42,579 bases of DNA, from the NCBI GenBank assembly GCA_028277795.1, contig JANQFP010000151.1, forward strand, positions 1 through 42,579, read 5' to 3'. A model generated the notes under the pieces. That model was not told the origin of the DNA, did no database searches, and saw only the letters and a program-made list of their open reading frames with translations. This document shows, piece after piece, positions 18,769 to 26,105 of the stretch. Positions within the stretch are counted from its first letter, which is position 1; each line of letters starts with the position of its first letter. The stretch is from Rhodospirillales bacterium (GTDB lineage Bacteria > Pseudomonadota > Alphaproteobacteria > Rhodospirillales > JANQFP01). The position numbers and the translations under genes are program-made.

Positions 18769-19080
18769 GCGAGGATTGAATCCGGACTGGCCCGCCCCCA
18801 CGAACGCTACCAAGTTTTAAATTAGCCTGCGGCCTTGAGGGAAGGCCCGATCTGGCTGTAGTTCCCATTTAACGGAGGCCGGATCGAGACAGATGGAGTT
18901 CGACTACGCTAGTCTCAAGAATGGCGATGTCAGCCGCGTTTCCATGAGATCGCGAGAGTCGCTGGCTACGGCCTCGGTCTGCGGGACGAGAAAGCCAGCC
19001 TTGCAGGCGAGGGTGGTTGCTATTTGGTTGCTGTTGGGCTGCGCCACCCAGACAACCACACTCTAAGTCTTTGATTGTAT
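18769..19080. other. Intergenic region between mgtE and tRNA-Thr; possible decayed attachment site
   Basis: 312 nt with lower GC than the flanks (for example AAGTTTTAAATTAG at about 18812). GGTTGC occurs at 19015-19020 and 19026-19031, an 11-nt spaced direct repeat (GCAACCAAATAGCAACC on the other strand), just downstream of the tRNA 3' end. Such repeats resemble integrase arm sites beside tRNA attachment sites. No integrase is present. A 57-residue frame (18893-19066) has a GGAGG 14 nt upstream, but its composition and position do not convince me it is a gene. Confidence 0.35.
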
Positions 19081-19156
19081 TGGTGCCGCAGGAGAGACTC
19101 GAACTCCCGACCCGCGCATTACGAATGCGCTGCTCTACCGGCTGAGCTACTGCGGC
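19081..19156 (-). tRNA. tRNA-Thr (anticodon CGU)
   Basis: On the minus strand a 76-nt cloverleaf can be folded, with the 3' CCA encoded (19081-19083). The acceptor arm is GCCGCAG/CTGCGGC, the D arm AGCTCAGCCGGTAGAGC, the anticodon stem GCGCA/TGCGC around the loop TTCGTAA (anticodon CGT, Thr ACG codon), and the T arm contains GTTCGAGTC. It lies just downstream of hemY on the same strand. Confidence 0.95.
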
Positions 19157-19196
19157 CCCGGCGGGCCGATGGCCCGCCCATGCACCGAATCCGTAC

Positions 19197-20546
19197 TTAC
19201 TCCGCGGGCTCCAGGGCGTCAACGGGTTCGCCGGTGGCGCGCGGCGCCGGAGCCGCCAGGGTGGGCGGCCGGCGCCAGGTGAAGCTGTTGAAGCTGTCGC
19301 AGGTGCTGCACAGCCCCGTCCAACTCTCGACCACATGGCCGCACTGGCCGCACACCCAGGCCGGATCAGGATCGGCGTGGGCGGCACGAACCAACCAATC
19401 CTGGGCGCGGGCCGCGTCGCCGCCCTCGCTCTCTTCGAGCTGCGCCATCAAGCGGCAGACGCGTCCGGTCACACCCAATTCCACGGCCTTGTCCAGGTGC
19501 CGGCGCGCCAGTTCCCACTGGCGCGCCTCGAGGGCAGCGGCAGCCAGCGAGATTTGGGTCTCCGCGTCGAAGGGATTGACGCGCGACAAGTGCTGGACGG
19601 CCCGCAACCGCAACGGCGGTTGCTCGGCTTTCTTGGCCGACATGTAAACGGGCACCAGATCGGGGTGGGGCGCCAGCTTCCATGCGGTCTCGATCACCCC
19701 CGCGGCCTTGCGCAGCTTGCCGTCCTTGATCAGCGCGTCGGCAAGGCGGGCGCCGGCGGGGATGAACGACGGATCGCCCTCATGGGCCTCGCGCAGCTTT
19801 TTCAGCGCCCCCAACCGGTTGCCGCTGCGCTCGGCGTCGAGCGCCATCTCGTAGGCGATCACCGCGCGCCGCCGCCGGCCCTCTTCGGCCGAAACGTAAC
19901 CCTGCTTGGTGGCGTCGGCGAGGATCGGACCGGCGTCGACCCAGAGCCGGGACCGGATCAGCAGGTCGAGCAGGGTGGTCACCGCCCACTGGCTGTCGGG
20001 ACGCAACCGGTAAGCCCGCCGCGCCAATTCGAGGGCTTCGGCCCGGTCGTTGTCCTTGAGCGCCTGGGTGAGCAGCCCGCGCACGCCCAGGAACTCGGTG
20101 TCGGGCCGGTCCAGCATGGCGGTGAAGAACCGGGCCGCCGTCTTGTCGTCGCCGGCCAGTTGCGCCGACTGGGCCGACAGCACCATGGTCAGCGGCGGAT
20201 CGCCGAGCAGGCCGCCGGCCCGCCGCACCTCGCGCTGGGCGCCGTCGGCATCGCCGGCGGCGAGCGCCGCCATGCCGCGGGTCAGGGCCTCGAAGCCCTT
20301 GCGCTGGCGTCCCTCGCGCCGGGCCTGGCGGAAGCGGTCTGGGCCGGTCAGGATCAGTAGCCACAACCGGTAGAGCGCGATCACCGCCACCACGACGACG
20401 ACAAAGGCGACGAGAAGCAGGGCCATCGAGGTGTCCACCTGGTAGCCGAGCCATTGCAGTGAGACCGACCCGGGCCTGTCCACCAGCCAAACCGCGACCG
20501 TCCCCATCAATGCGACGACGATCAAGAACCAAACGGATCGTTTCAT
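19197..20546 (-). CDS. hemY: HemY family TPR protein with C-terminal zinc ribbon
   Basis: A 449-residue inner-membrane protein. Two N-terminal helices (about 4-22 and 40-65) are followed by YRLWLLILTGPDRFRQARR, the HemY_N signature, then TPR-type helices to about 395. HemY homologues sit in haem-synthesis operons; their exact function is debated. The C-terminus carries a rubredoxin-like CxxC-x10-CxxC knuckle (C399, C402, C413, C416). Such a TPR plus metal knuckle architecture is reminiscent of LapB/YciM. The ATG at 20546 begins at the first membrane helix; the longer frame upstream is Gly-rich and unlikely. It follows the mitofilin-like gene by 17 nt and is the distal gene of the hemC-hemD group. 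Confidence 0.9.
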   Translation of the reverse strand: MKRSVWFLIVVALMGTVAVWLVDRPGSVSLQWLGYQVDTSMALLLVAFVVVVVAVIALYRLWLLILTGPDRFRQARREGRQRKGFEALTRGMAALAAGDADGAQREVRRAGGLLGDPPLTMVLSAQSAQLAGDDKTAARFFTAMLDRPDTEFLGVRGLLTQALKDNDRAEALELARRAYRLRPDSQWAVTTLLDLLIRSRLWVDAGPILADATKQGYVSAEEGRRRRAVIAYEMALDAERSGNRLGALKKLREAHEGDPSFIPAGARLADALIKDGKLRKAAGVIETAWKLAPHPDLVPVYMSAKKAEQPPLRLRAVQHLSRVNPFDAETQISLAAAALEARQWELARRHLDKAVELGVTGRVCRLMAQLEESEGGDAARAQDWLVRAAHADPDPAWVCGQCGHVVESWTGLCSTCDSFNSFTWRRPPTLAAPAPRATGEPVDALEPAE

Positions 20547-20563
20547 GACGCGTCCTCGCCCAC

Positions 20564-21904
20564 CTACTGCAGGCGTGAGACGGCGTGCCCATGCAGCGCC
20601 GCCGTGGCCTGTTCCACATCCAGCCGGGCCCGCGCCGCCGCCAGCCACGGGGCCGCGGCCTCCGCCGCCGCTCCGGCCAGCGCCTCCAGGGCCGCGACCG
20701 CCGTCACCAGTTCGCCGGCCTCCAGCGCCGCCTCGGCATGGGCCACGACGGCATCCGCGCTTTCCGCGGCCGCCCCGGCACCGATCTGCCGCACGCTGAC
20801 CAGGGACGTCAACCGGTTGACCGTGCGCTCCATCCAGCCGTCTCCCGGAAGCGAGTCGGCGGCGTGGACGATGCCGCCCGCCATCTCGCCGCGGAACCAG
20901 CGGCTCAGTTGGTCGACGGTGGGCACGCCGGACTCGGCGTAGGTGCCGAGGACCGCCAGGGCCTCGGCCATATCCGGATCGTCACCGGTGACCGCGGCCA
21001 GCCCCTCGAGTTCTGCCACGAACGGGCCCGGGCCGCGCACCGCCTGGCGAAGCTGGCTCACCGCCAGCACCGTTGCCGGGTCGCCGGAGACGGCGGCGAC
21101 CGCCCGCGGGCCTCTTTTCTCCAAGGCGCCCAGGCGCCGGTTGAATTCGGTCATTGTGGCCGCCAAGCGTTCCCGTTCGGCCTCCATGTCGGCGGCGACC
21201 TGGGCCACGTCAGCCCCGAGCGCGGACCCGTCGGGGGACGCGCTGACCGCCTGCATGAGGGCGTCCAGGGACTGGCCCATGGCGCCGATGCGGGCGACGG
21301 TCTGGTCGAGATCCTGGCGGAGCCGGCTGGCCTCGGCCTGCAGATCGCGGATCGCGGCCAGTTCCGCTTGAAGATCCTGGCTCACCCCCTCCAGGGTGGC
21401 GATCCGCCCATCGAGCTGGCCGAGCGCACCGTCGTGGCCGTCGGCCCGGCCGCTCAGGTCGTCGACCCTGCCGGTCAGGGCGTCGACCCGCGGGTCGGCG
21501 AACAGATCGGCGCCCACCCCCGAGATGTCGGGCAGATAGGGCTCCGCGTATGGCGACCATTTCGGGTAGGTGGCGTAGCCGGCAGCGGCCACGATGGCCA
21601 ACAGCAGAATGGCCCAGAACGACCCGGCACACCCGCTCCGTTCCTTCTTAGGCGGTGCCGCTTTCTGGTCGGGCGAAGGCGGTTTTTTCTCCGGCGGGGG
21701 CGTACCCTTGTCCGCGGAACCTGCTTTGACGTCGGTCGGGCCCGGTTTCGGCGGGGGCGTTTTCGTATCGGGCGTGGACGCTTTGGCGCCCGCCGCACCT
21801 GCTTTCGCCTCCGGCGGGGACGTCGGCGTCGTCCCTGACGGTTGCGGTTTGGTCTCTGTCTTAGGCGAGTCCTTGTCTTCCTCCGGCGGTGACCCCTGGG
21901 TCAT
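20564..21904 (-). CDS. Mitofilin (Mic60)-like inner-membrane protein
   Basis: A 446-residue protein. Residues 1 to about 100 are Pro/Lys/Glu-rich and disordered. One membrane helix follows (about 105-125, SFWAILLLAIVAAAGYA), then a long coiled coil (about 150-270, including a GRVDDLSGRADGHDGALGQL-type heptad run), then a helical C-terminal domain. This is the layout of alphaproteobacterial Mic60 homologues, which shape the inner membrane. They are usually encoded next to haem-synthesis genes, as here (hemD upstream, hemY downstream). The ATG at 21904 has GGAGGG about 10 nt upstream; the longer open frame reaching 22198 runs antisense through hemD and is rejected. Confidence 0.85.
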   Translation of the reverse strand: MTQGSPPEEDKDSPKTETKPQPSGTTPTSPPEAKAGAAGAKASTPDTKTPPPKPGPTDVKAGSADKGTPPPEKKPPSPDQKAAPPKKERSGCAGSFWAILLLAIVAAAGYATYPKWSPYAEPYLPDISGVGADLFADPRVDALTGRVDDLSGRADGHDGALGQLDGRIATLEGVSQDLQAELAAIRDLQAEASRLRQDLDQTVARIGAMGQSLDALMQAVSASPDGSALGADVAQVAADMEAERERLAATMTEFNRRLGALEKRGPRAVAAVSGDPATVLAVSQLRQAVRGPGPFVAELEGLAAVTGDDPDMAEALAVLGTYAESGVPTVDQLSRWFRGEMAGGIVHAADSLPGDGWMERTVNRLTSLVSVRQIGAGAAAESADAVVAHAEAALEAGELVTAVAALEALAGAAAEAAAPWLAAARARLDVEQATAALHGHAVSRLQ

Positions 21905-22014
21905 TCCCAAGTCCCTCCTTCCCCTGCAGTCCTTTGCCCCACAGTGTAAGGCCGACCCGACCACGAACAGTGTCAAGTCCGGCGTGTACCATAGCCGTCC
22001 CGCCGTGCGCAGGT

Positions 22015-22737
22015 CTACCGTTGAACGGCCCGCTCGCGGTCGATCAGGTCGAGCAGAGCCGCCTGGTCCGGCCGTGCGGCGACCAGGATTTCGCGCCAAG
22101 CGACCGCCTCCGCCTTGGCCGCCACCGCCGGGCTCAGGCAGAACGCCTTGAGGTCTCGGCATGACTCGGCAAGGCCGGCGCGATCGATCAATTGGCAAAA
22201 CGTCCCGGCGGTACGGGGCGAATACAGGACCACGCCGTGCATCGCGCCCGCGTTGAGGGCGGCCACCGTCGCCGCCGACAGGGATTCCGCCTTCTGCGCC
22301 CGGTACAGGACCTCCCGGCGACAGGCGAAGCCGGCTTCGCTCAGGTGCCCGGAGAGGTCGCCGGCCACCGTGCTGCCGGCCACGTGCACGAGCGCGCCGC
22401 CGCCGGGTTTGAGGGTCCGCGTCACCAGCCGCGCCAGGGCGTCCACGTCCCCCGCCGCGCTCTCGACCTTGGCGAAGCCGGCTTCGGCGGCGGCCCGCGC
22501 CGAGGCGTCGCCGACGGCGAACATCGGCAGGTGCCGGCGGCCGTCACGGGCGGCCAGGGCCCGGACCCCGTTGGCGCTGGTGACCAGGATGGCCTGCACC
22601 CCGTCCAGGTCCAGGGGCGGCCCGGGCAGAACCTCGATGGTCAGCAGGGGCTCCATGATCGGCTCGATGCCACGGTCCCGCAGCACCCGGGCCAGGGGCT
22701 CGGCGTCGTCCCGCGGCCGGGTGATCAACAAACGCAC
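22015..22737 (-). CDS. hemD: Uroporphyrinogen-III synthase
   Basis: About 240 residues. Closes hydroxymethylbilane to uroporphyrinogen III with ring-D inversion. The two-lobed family pattern is visible: VRLLITRPRDDAEPLARVL at the start, ILVTSANGVRALA, MFAVGDASARAA, VHVAGSTVAGDL and the C-terminal VVLYSPRTAGTFCQL. The GTG at 22737 is chosen because homology starts there and hemC ends 19 nt upstream; the frame beyond it overlaps hemC. Sequence divergence is high in this family, but context with hemC makes the call firm. Confidence 0.93.
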   Translation of the reverse strand: MRLLITRPRDDAEPLARVLRDRGIEPIMEPLLTIEVLPGPPLDLDGVQAILVTSANGVRALAARDGRRHLPMFAVGDASARAAAEAGFAKVESAAGDVDALARLVTRTLKPGGGALVHVAGSTVAGDLSGHLSEAGFACRREVLYRAQKAESLSAATVAALNAGAMHGVVLYSPRTAGTFCQLIDRAGLAESCRDLKAFCLSPAVAAKAEAVAWREILVAARPDQAALLDLIDRERAVQR

Positions 22738-22756
22738 GGTGCGTCCGCCCGCCGCC

Positions 22757-23686
22757 TTACGCGGTAAAGAACCCCGGCCCGGCGCGGCGGCGCAGCTCGT
22801 CGCCGGCATCCCGGCCCAGGGCCTCGGCGTCGGCGACGGGGCCTTCGCGGGTGGTCTCTAGCACCTCCGAGCCATCGGGACGGGCCACCAGCCCGCGCAG
22901 GGTGAGGCGGTCCCCGTTCACTTCGGCCAGCCCGGCGATGGGGGTCCGGCAGGAGCCGTCCAGCACCTCCAGCATGGCCCGCTCGGCGGTCACCCGCGCC
23001 GCCGTGTCCCCGTCGTCCAGGGGGTCGAGCAGGGCCCGCGTGCGCGCGTCGTCGGCCCGGCAGGCGATGCCGATGGCCCCCTGGCCCACCGCCGGCAACA
23101 GGTCGGCGGGGTCGATGACCGCCGTCGCCACGTCGGCCAGGCCCAAGCGCCGCAACCCGGCCATCGCGAGCAGGGTGGCGTCCACCTCGCCCCGCTCCAG
23201 CTTGCCGAGCCGGGTCTGCACGTTGCCGCGGAGCCCGGTGACCCTGAGGTCCGGCCGCCGGTGCAGGATTTGGGCCTGGCGGCGCAGGGACGCCGTGCCC
23301 ACCACGCTGCCGGGCGGCAGCTCGTTCAGGCTTCCCACAGCCCGACTGATGAAGGCATCACGCACGTCCTCCCGGGGCAGCAGGCAGGCCATCACCATGC
23401 CGTCCGGCAGCCAGGTGGGCACGTCCTTCATGGAATGCACGGCGAGGTCGATGCGCCCGTCCAGCAGGGCGTCGTCGATCTCCTTGGTGAACAGGCCCTT
23501 GCCGCCGACCTCGGCGAGGGGGCGGTCGAGCACCTTGTCGCCGGTGGTCTTGATGACCACCACATCGATGGCGCCGTCCGCCGCCAGCGCCTCGTGGGCG
23601 GCCGTCAGGCGGTCTCGGGTCTCGTGGGTCTGGGCCAGGGCGAGGGGGCTGCCCCGGGTGCCGATGCGCAGCGTCGAGGAGGGCAT
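22757..23686 (-). CDS. hemC: Hydroxymethylbilane synthase (porphobilinogen deaminase)
   Basis: A 309-residue cytoplasmic enzyme that polymerises four porphobilinogens. The start TLRIGTRGSPLALAQ is characteristic. Other motifs are HSMKDVPTWLP, LPREDVRDAFIS and GTASLRRQAQILHRRPD. The dipyrromethane cofactor Cys lies in LDGSCRTPIAGLAEV. The ATG at 23686 matches the family start; the same frame happens to stay open for another 1.7 kb antisense to tsaD, which is a high-GC artefact. It diverges from tsaD across an 81-nt shared promoter region and heads the hemC-hemD-mitofilin-hemY group. Confidence 0.97.
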   Translation of the reverse strand: MPSSTLRIGTRGSPLALAQTHETRDRLTAAHEALAADGAIDVVVIKTTGDKVLDRPLAEVGGKGLFTKEIDDALLDGRIDLAVHSMKDVPTWLPDGMVMACLLPREDVRDAFISRAVGSLNELPPGSVVGTASLRRQAQILHRRPDLRVTGLRGNVQTRLGKLERGEVDATLLAMAGLRRLGLADVATAVIDPADLLPAVGQGAIGIACRADDARTRALLDPLDDGDTAARVTAERAMLEVLDGSCRTPIAGLAEVNGDRLTLRGLVARPDGSEVLETTREGPVADAEALGRDAGDELRRRAGPGFFTA

Positions 23687-23767
23687 GGGTGGGATCGGTT
23701 CAAGCGTGTGGTTCCGCGTCGCGCCCCAGAGTAAAGTGCGGCGGCGGTCGAACCAAAGGCTTTTCGC

Positions 23768-24823
23768 GTGATCGTCCTCGGCATCGAGACAAGTTGCGAC
23801 GAGACGGCGGCCGCCGTGGTGACCGACGACCGCCGCATCCTGTGCGACCAGATCCTGTCTCAGGACGACCACCACCGGACCTACGGCGGGGTCGTCCCCG
23901 AGGTGGCGGCCCGGGCCCACCTGGAGCACCTGGACGGAGTGGTGGCGGCGGCCCTGGACGGGGCCGGTGTCGCGTTCGACGACCTCGACGGCGTGGCGGC
24001 CACCGCCGGGCCGGGGCTGATCGGCGGCGTCATTGTCGGGGTGATGACCGCCAAGGGTATCGCCTTGGCGCGCGGCCTGCCCTTCGTCGCCGTCAACCAC
24101 TTGGAGGGCCACGCCCTGACAGCGCGGCTGACCGACGACGTGGCGTTCCCGTACCTGCTGCTTCTGGTATCGGGGGGCCATTGCCAGTTGCTGGTGGTGG
24201 AGGGCGTCGGCGCCTACCGCCGCCTCGGCACCACCATCGACGACGCCCTCGGCGAGGCCTTCGACAAGGTGGCCAAGATGCTGGGCCTGGGCTATCCCGG
24301 CGGCCCGCCGGTGGAGGCGGCGGCCCGGGACGGCGCCGCCGACCGTTTCGCCCTGCCGCGCCCCATGCGGGGCCGCGAGGGCTGCCATTTTTCCTTCTCC
24401 GGCCTTAAGACGGCGGTGCTGCATACGGTCAACGGATTGGACCAACCGCCGGCAGCCGGCGACGTGGCCGACCTGTGCGCCTCGTTCCAGGCGGCGGCCG
24501 GCGACGTGCTGGTGGACCGCTGCGCCCACGCGCTGGACACGTTTGCTGCCGCCCACCCGGACTCCGGCACCCTGGTGGTCGCCGGCGGCGTCGCCGCCAA
24601 CGCCTACCTGCGGGGGCGGCTCGATGCCCTGGCGCAGGAGCGGGGCGTCCGCCTGGTGGCTCCGCCGGCGCGGCTGTGCACGGACAACGGCGCCATGATC
24701 GCCTGGGCCGGCATCGAGCGCCTGCGCATGGGCCTCACCGATGGCCTCGACTTCGCGCCGCGGCCCCGCTGGCCCCTGGACCCGGACGCGCCGCCGGTGG
24801 GCTATGCGGGAGTCAAGGCGTGA
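23768..24823 (+). CDS. tsaD: tRNA N6-adenosine threonylcarbamoyltransferase
   Basis: A 351-residue enzyme that transfers the threonylcarbamoyl group in t6A37 formation on ANN-decoding tRNAs. The opening [16 protein letters not shown], the metal-binding [10 protein letters not shown] (about residue 107), the nucleotide-binding [10 protein letters not shown] and [10 protein letters not shown], and [12 protein letters not shown] are all intact. Translation starts at a GTG (23768), the first codon before the conserved IVLGIE. It diverges from hemC. In related genomes gpsA commonly follows; here about 1.3 kb carrying three small genes lies between. Confidence 0.97.
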   Translation: MIVLGIETSCDETAAAVVTDDRRILCDQILSQDDHHRTYGGVVPEVAARAHLEHLDGVVAAALDGAGVAFDDLDGVAATAGPGLIGGVIVGVMTAKGIALARGLPFVAVNHLEGHALTARLTDDVAFPYLLLLVSGGHCQLLVVEGVGAYRRLGTTIDDALGEAFDKVAKMLGLGYPGGPPVEAAARDGAADRFALPRPMRGREGCHFSFSGLKTAVLHTVNGLDQPPAAGDVADLCASFQAAAGDVLVDRCAHALDTFAAAHPDSGTLVVAGGVAANAYLRGRLDALAQERGVRLVAPPARLCTDNGAMIAWAGIERLRMGLTDGLDFAPRPRWPLDPDAPPVGYAGVKA

Positions 24824-24841
24824 GCAAAGGGTACCAACGAT

Positions 24842-25018
24842 GTGCTTGACGCCGCGGCGTTGGGCGCGCTGCGGGAAGCCATGCGCCGGCCGGACGCCGA
24901 GAGCATCGCGACCCTGAACCGTCTGTTCTGCGCCACGCTCAAGGAGCTGCCGCCGCGCACCGTCGCCAACTCGGACATCGCGCGGCTGGAGCGCACCCTC
25001 TCCGAGCTCGGGCCGTAA
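24842..25018 (+). CDS. Small helical hypothetical protein (58 aa)
   Basis: A 58-codon ORF starting at a GTG 18 nt after tsaD, with AAAGG about 12 nt upstream as a weak ribosome-binding site. The translation begins VLDAAALGALREAMRRPDAE and ends IARLERTLSELGP. It has a balanced composition, with amphipathic helices and few Arg/Pro runs, unlike most chance frames in this GC range, which supports coding. No family is recognised. It could be co-transcribed with tsaD or belong to the MNT/HEPN insertion. Confidence 0.45.
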   Translation: MLDAAALGALREAMRRPDAESIATLNRLFCATLKELPPRTVANSDIARLERTLSELGP

Positions 25019-25118
25019 AGCCACTAGCCAGCCAAACCGGAGCTGCCATCCTTGTCGTTGCATCCGCTCTGTATTACATTTCGGCCATACCGTATTACAG
25101 GCAGGGGCCGTGGTAGCG

Positions 25119-25658
25119 ATGGCGACGCCGCCGATGTCATTCCGGGTGCCTCCGGAACGCCGGGACGCGGTGCGCGAGGTGGTCAACGCCATCAAGGACG
25201 ACCCCGCGCTGGCGGCGGCAGTGCTGGATGTCATACGTCGTGGGCCCATGGAGGCCGGTGACGGGACGCACCGGAACATCGGGCCGTTTCGGGACGAGTC
25301 GGCAGCGCTGACGTTCCTGGTCGGGCGTCTGAACGCAGCCCTGCGGCCGGAGGCCATCTTCCTGATCGGCAGCCGCGCCGATGGCACGGCGGGCGCAGAC
25401 AGCGACTTCGATTTTCTGGTCGTCTTGCCCGACGACGACGCGGTGACGCCCGACCCCTTCGCCGCCTATGCGCCGGTGGCGGGTTCGGGGCTCGGCGTGG
25501 ACGTGGTGCCCTGCCGACTCGCCGATTTCGAGGCCGAACGGGAAAAGCCCGGCACCCTGGCCTTTGCCGCGGCGCATGGCGGCCGGCTGCTCCACGCGCG
25601 GCCGGGCGGCCGGTTCCGACGCCGCCCCAGGCACAAACACGGGGAGACCAGGGCCTGA
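25119..25658 (+). CDS. Nucleotidyltransferase domain protein (MNT type)
   Basis: 179 residues from the ATG at 25119; a GTG at 25110 is an alternative. The core shows the minimal nucleotidyltransferase motif GSX10DXD exactly: GSRADGTAGADSDFD (G84-S85, D96, D98), followed by LVVLPDDD. An N-terminal helical region of about 75 residues precedes it, and the C-terminus is basic (GRFRRRPRHKHGE). Proteins of this class pair with HEPN proteins and may modify them with AMP, as shown for MntA/HepT. The HEPN gene follows with a possible 4-nt overlap, supporting one module. The target cannot be read from the sequence. Confidence 0.85.
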   Translation: MATPPMSFRVPPERRDAVREVVNAIKDDPALAAAVLDVIRRGPMEAGDGTHRNIGPFRDESAALTFLVGRLNAALRPEAIFLIGSRADGTAGADSDFDFLVVLPDDDAVTPDPFAAYAPVAGSGLGVDVVPCRLADFEAEREKPGTLAFAAAHGGRLLHARPGGRFRRRPRHKHGETRA

Positions 25659-25681
25659 CGGACCGGCGCCTCGCCGCGCTG

Positions 25682-26044
25682 GTGACCGCCGCCCAGCGGG
25701 ACTTGGCGGCGGCCCACAGGTTGCTGCCGGACTTGGCGGACCAAGCCATCTTCCACGCCCAACAAGCCGCCGAGAAGCTGACCCGGGCGGTGTGCGAACG
25801 CGAAGGCCTTGCCGTGGGGCGCACCCACAACATCGGCCAGGCGGCCGCCATGCTCCCCGACGGGCACGTGTTCAAGGGGGACCAGCTGGGGCTGGACACA
25901 TTGTCGGCGGCGGCGACGGCCTGGCGCTACCCGACCCCCGGCGGCCGGCTCCCGCCAATGCCCGACCCGGCCCAGGTGGCGGCCGCCCTGGCCGACATCA
26001 AGGCCTTGCTGCCCGAGATTCGCGACTGGCTTGACGACGATTGA
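25682..26044 (+). CDS. HEPN domain-containing protein
   Basis: 120 residues from the GTG at 25682. It is PF05168-like, with helices around IFHAQQAAEKLTRAVCE and the GRTHNIGQ turn, ending LPEIRDWLDDD. An in-frame CTG at 25655 would add LTDRRLAAL, overlap the MNT stop in a CTGA, and sit 8 nt after GGGGAG (25641-25646), a better ribosome-binding position than anything near the GTG. I consider a CTG start possible. The RX4HXY toxin motif of HepT is absent; the only Arg/His pair near that spacing is RDLAAAH in the first helix. A toxin RNase role is therefore not supported. It probably partners the MNT protein. Confidence 0.85.
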   Translation: MTAAQRDLAAAHRLLPDLADQAIFHAQQAAEKLTRAVCEREGLAVGRTHNIGQAAAMLPDGHVFKGDQLGLDTLSAAATAWRYPTPGGRLPPMPDPAQVAAALADIKALLPEIRDWLDDD

Positions 26045-26105
26045 TCGGGGTGGCATCGCCGGACGGCGGCTTGCCGTGGCCACCGGGGCAGGGCATAACC
26101 GGGCC

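Noticed and set aside
18893..19066. 57-codon plus-strand ORF next to tRNA-Thr
   Set aside because: The ribosome-binding site is 14 nt away, and the sequence lies in what looks like decayed intergenic DNA.
18869..19387. Minus-strand frame containing VAQPVEQRIRNARVGSSSL
   Set aside because: This is the well-known false translation of a tRNA gene; the tRNA-Thr explains it.
21905..22014. TTGACA hexamer between hemD and the mitofilin gene as a promoter
   Set aside because: The -35 match is perfect, but the nearest -10-like TACACT is 22 nt away, too far for a sigma-70 promoter. Treated as unsupported.
22757..25387. 876-codon minus-strand frame spanning hemC and antisense to all of tsaD
   Set aside because: Only the part from 23686 down encodes HemC. 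The rest is low-complexity, Arg/Gly-rich antisense sequence kept open by high GC.
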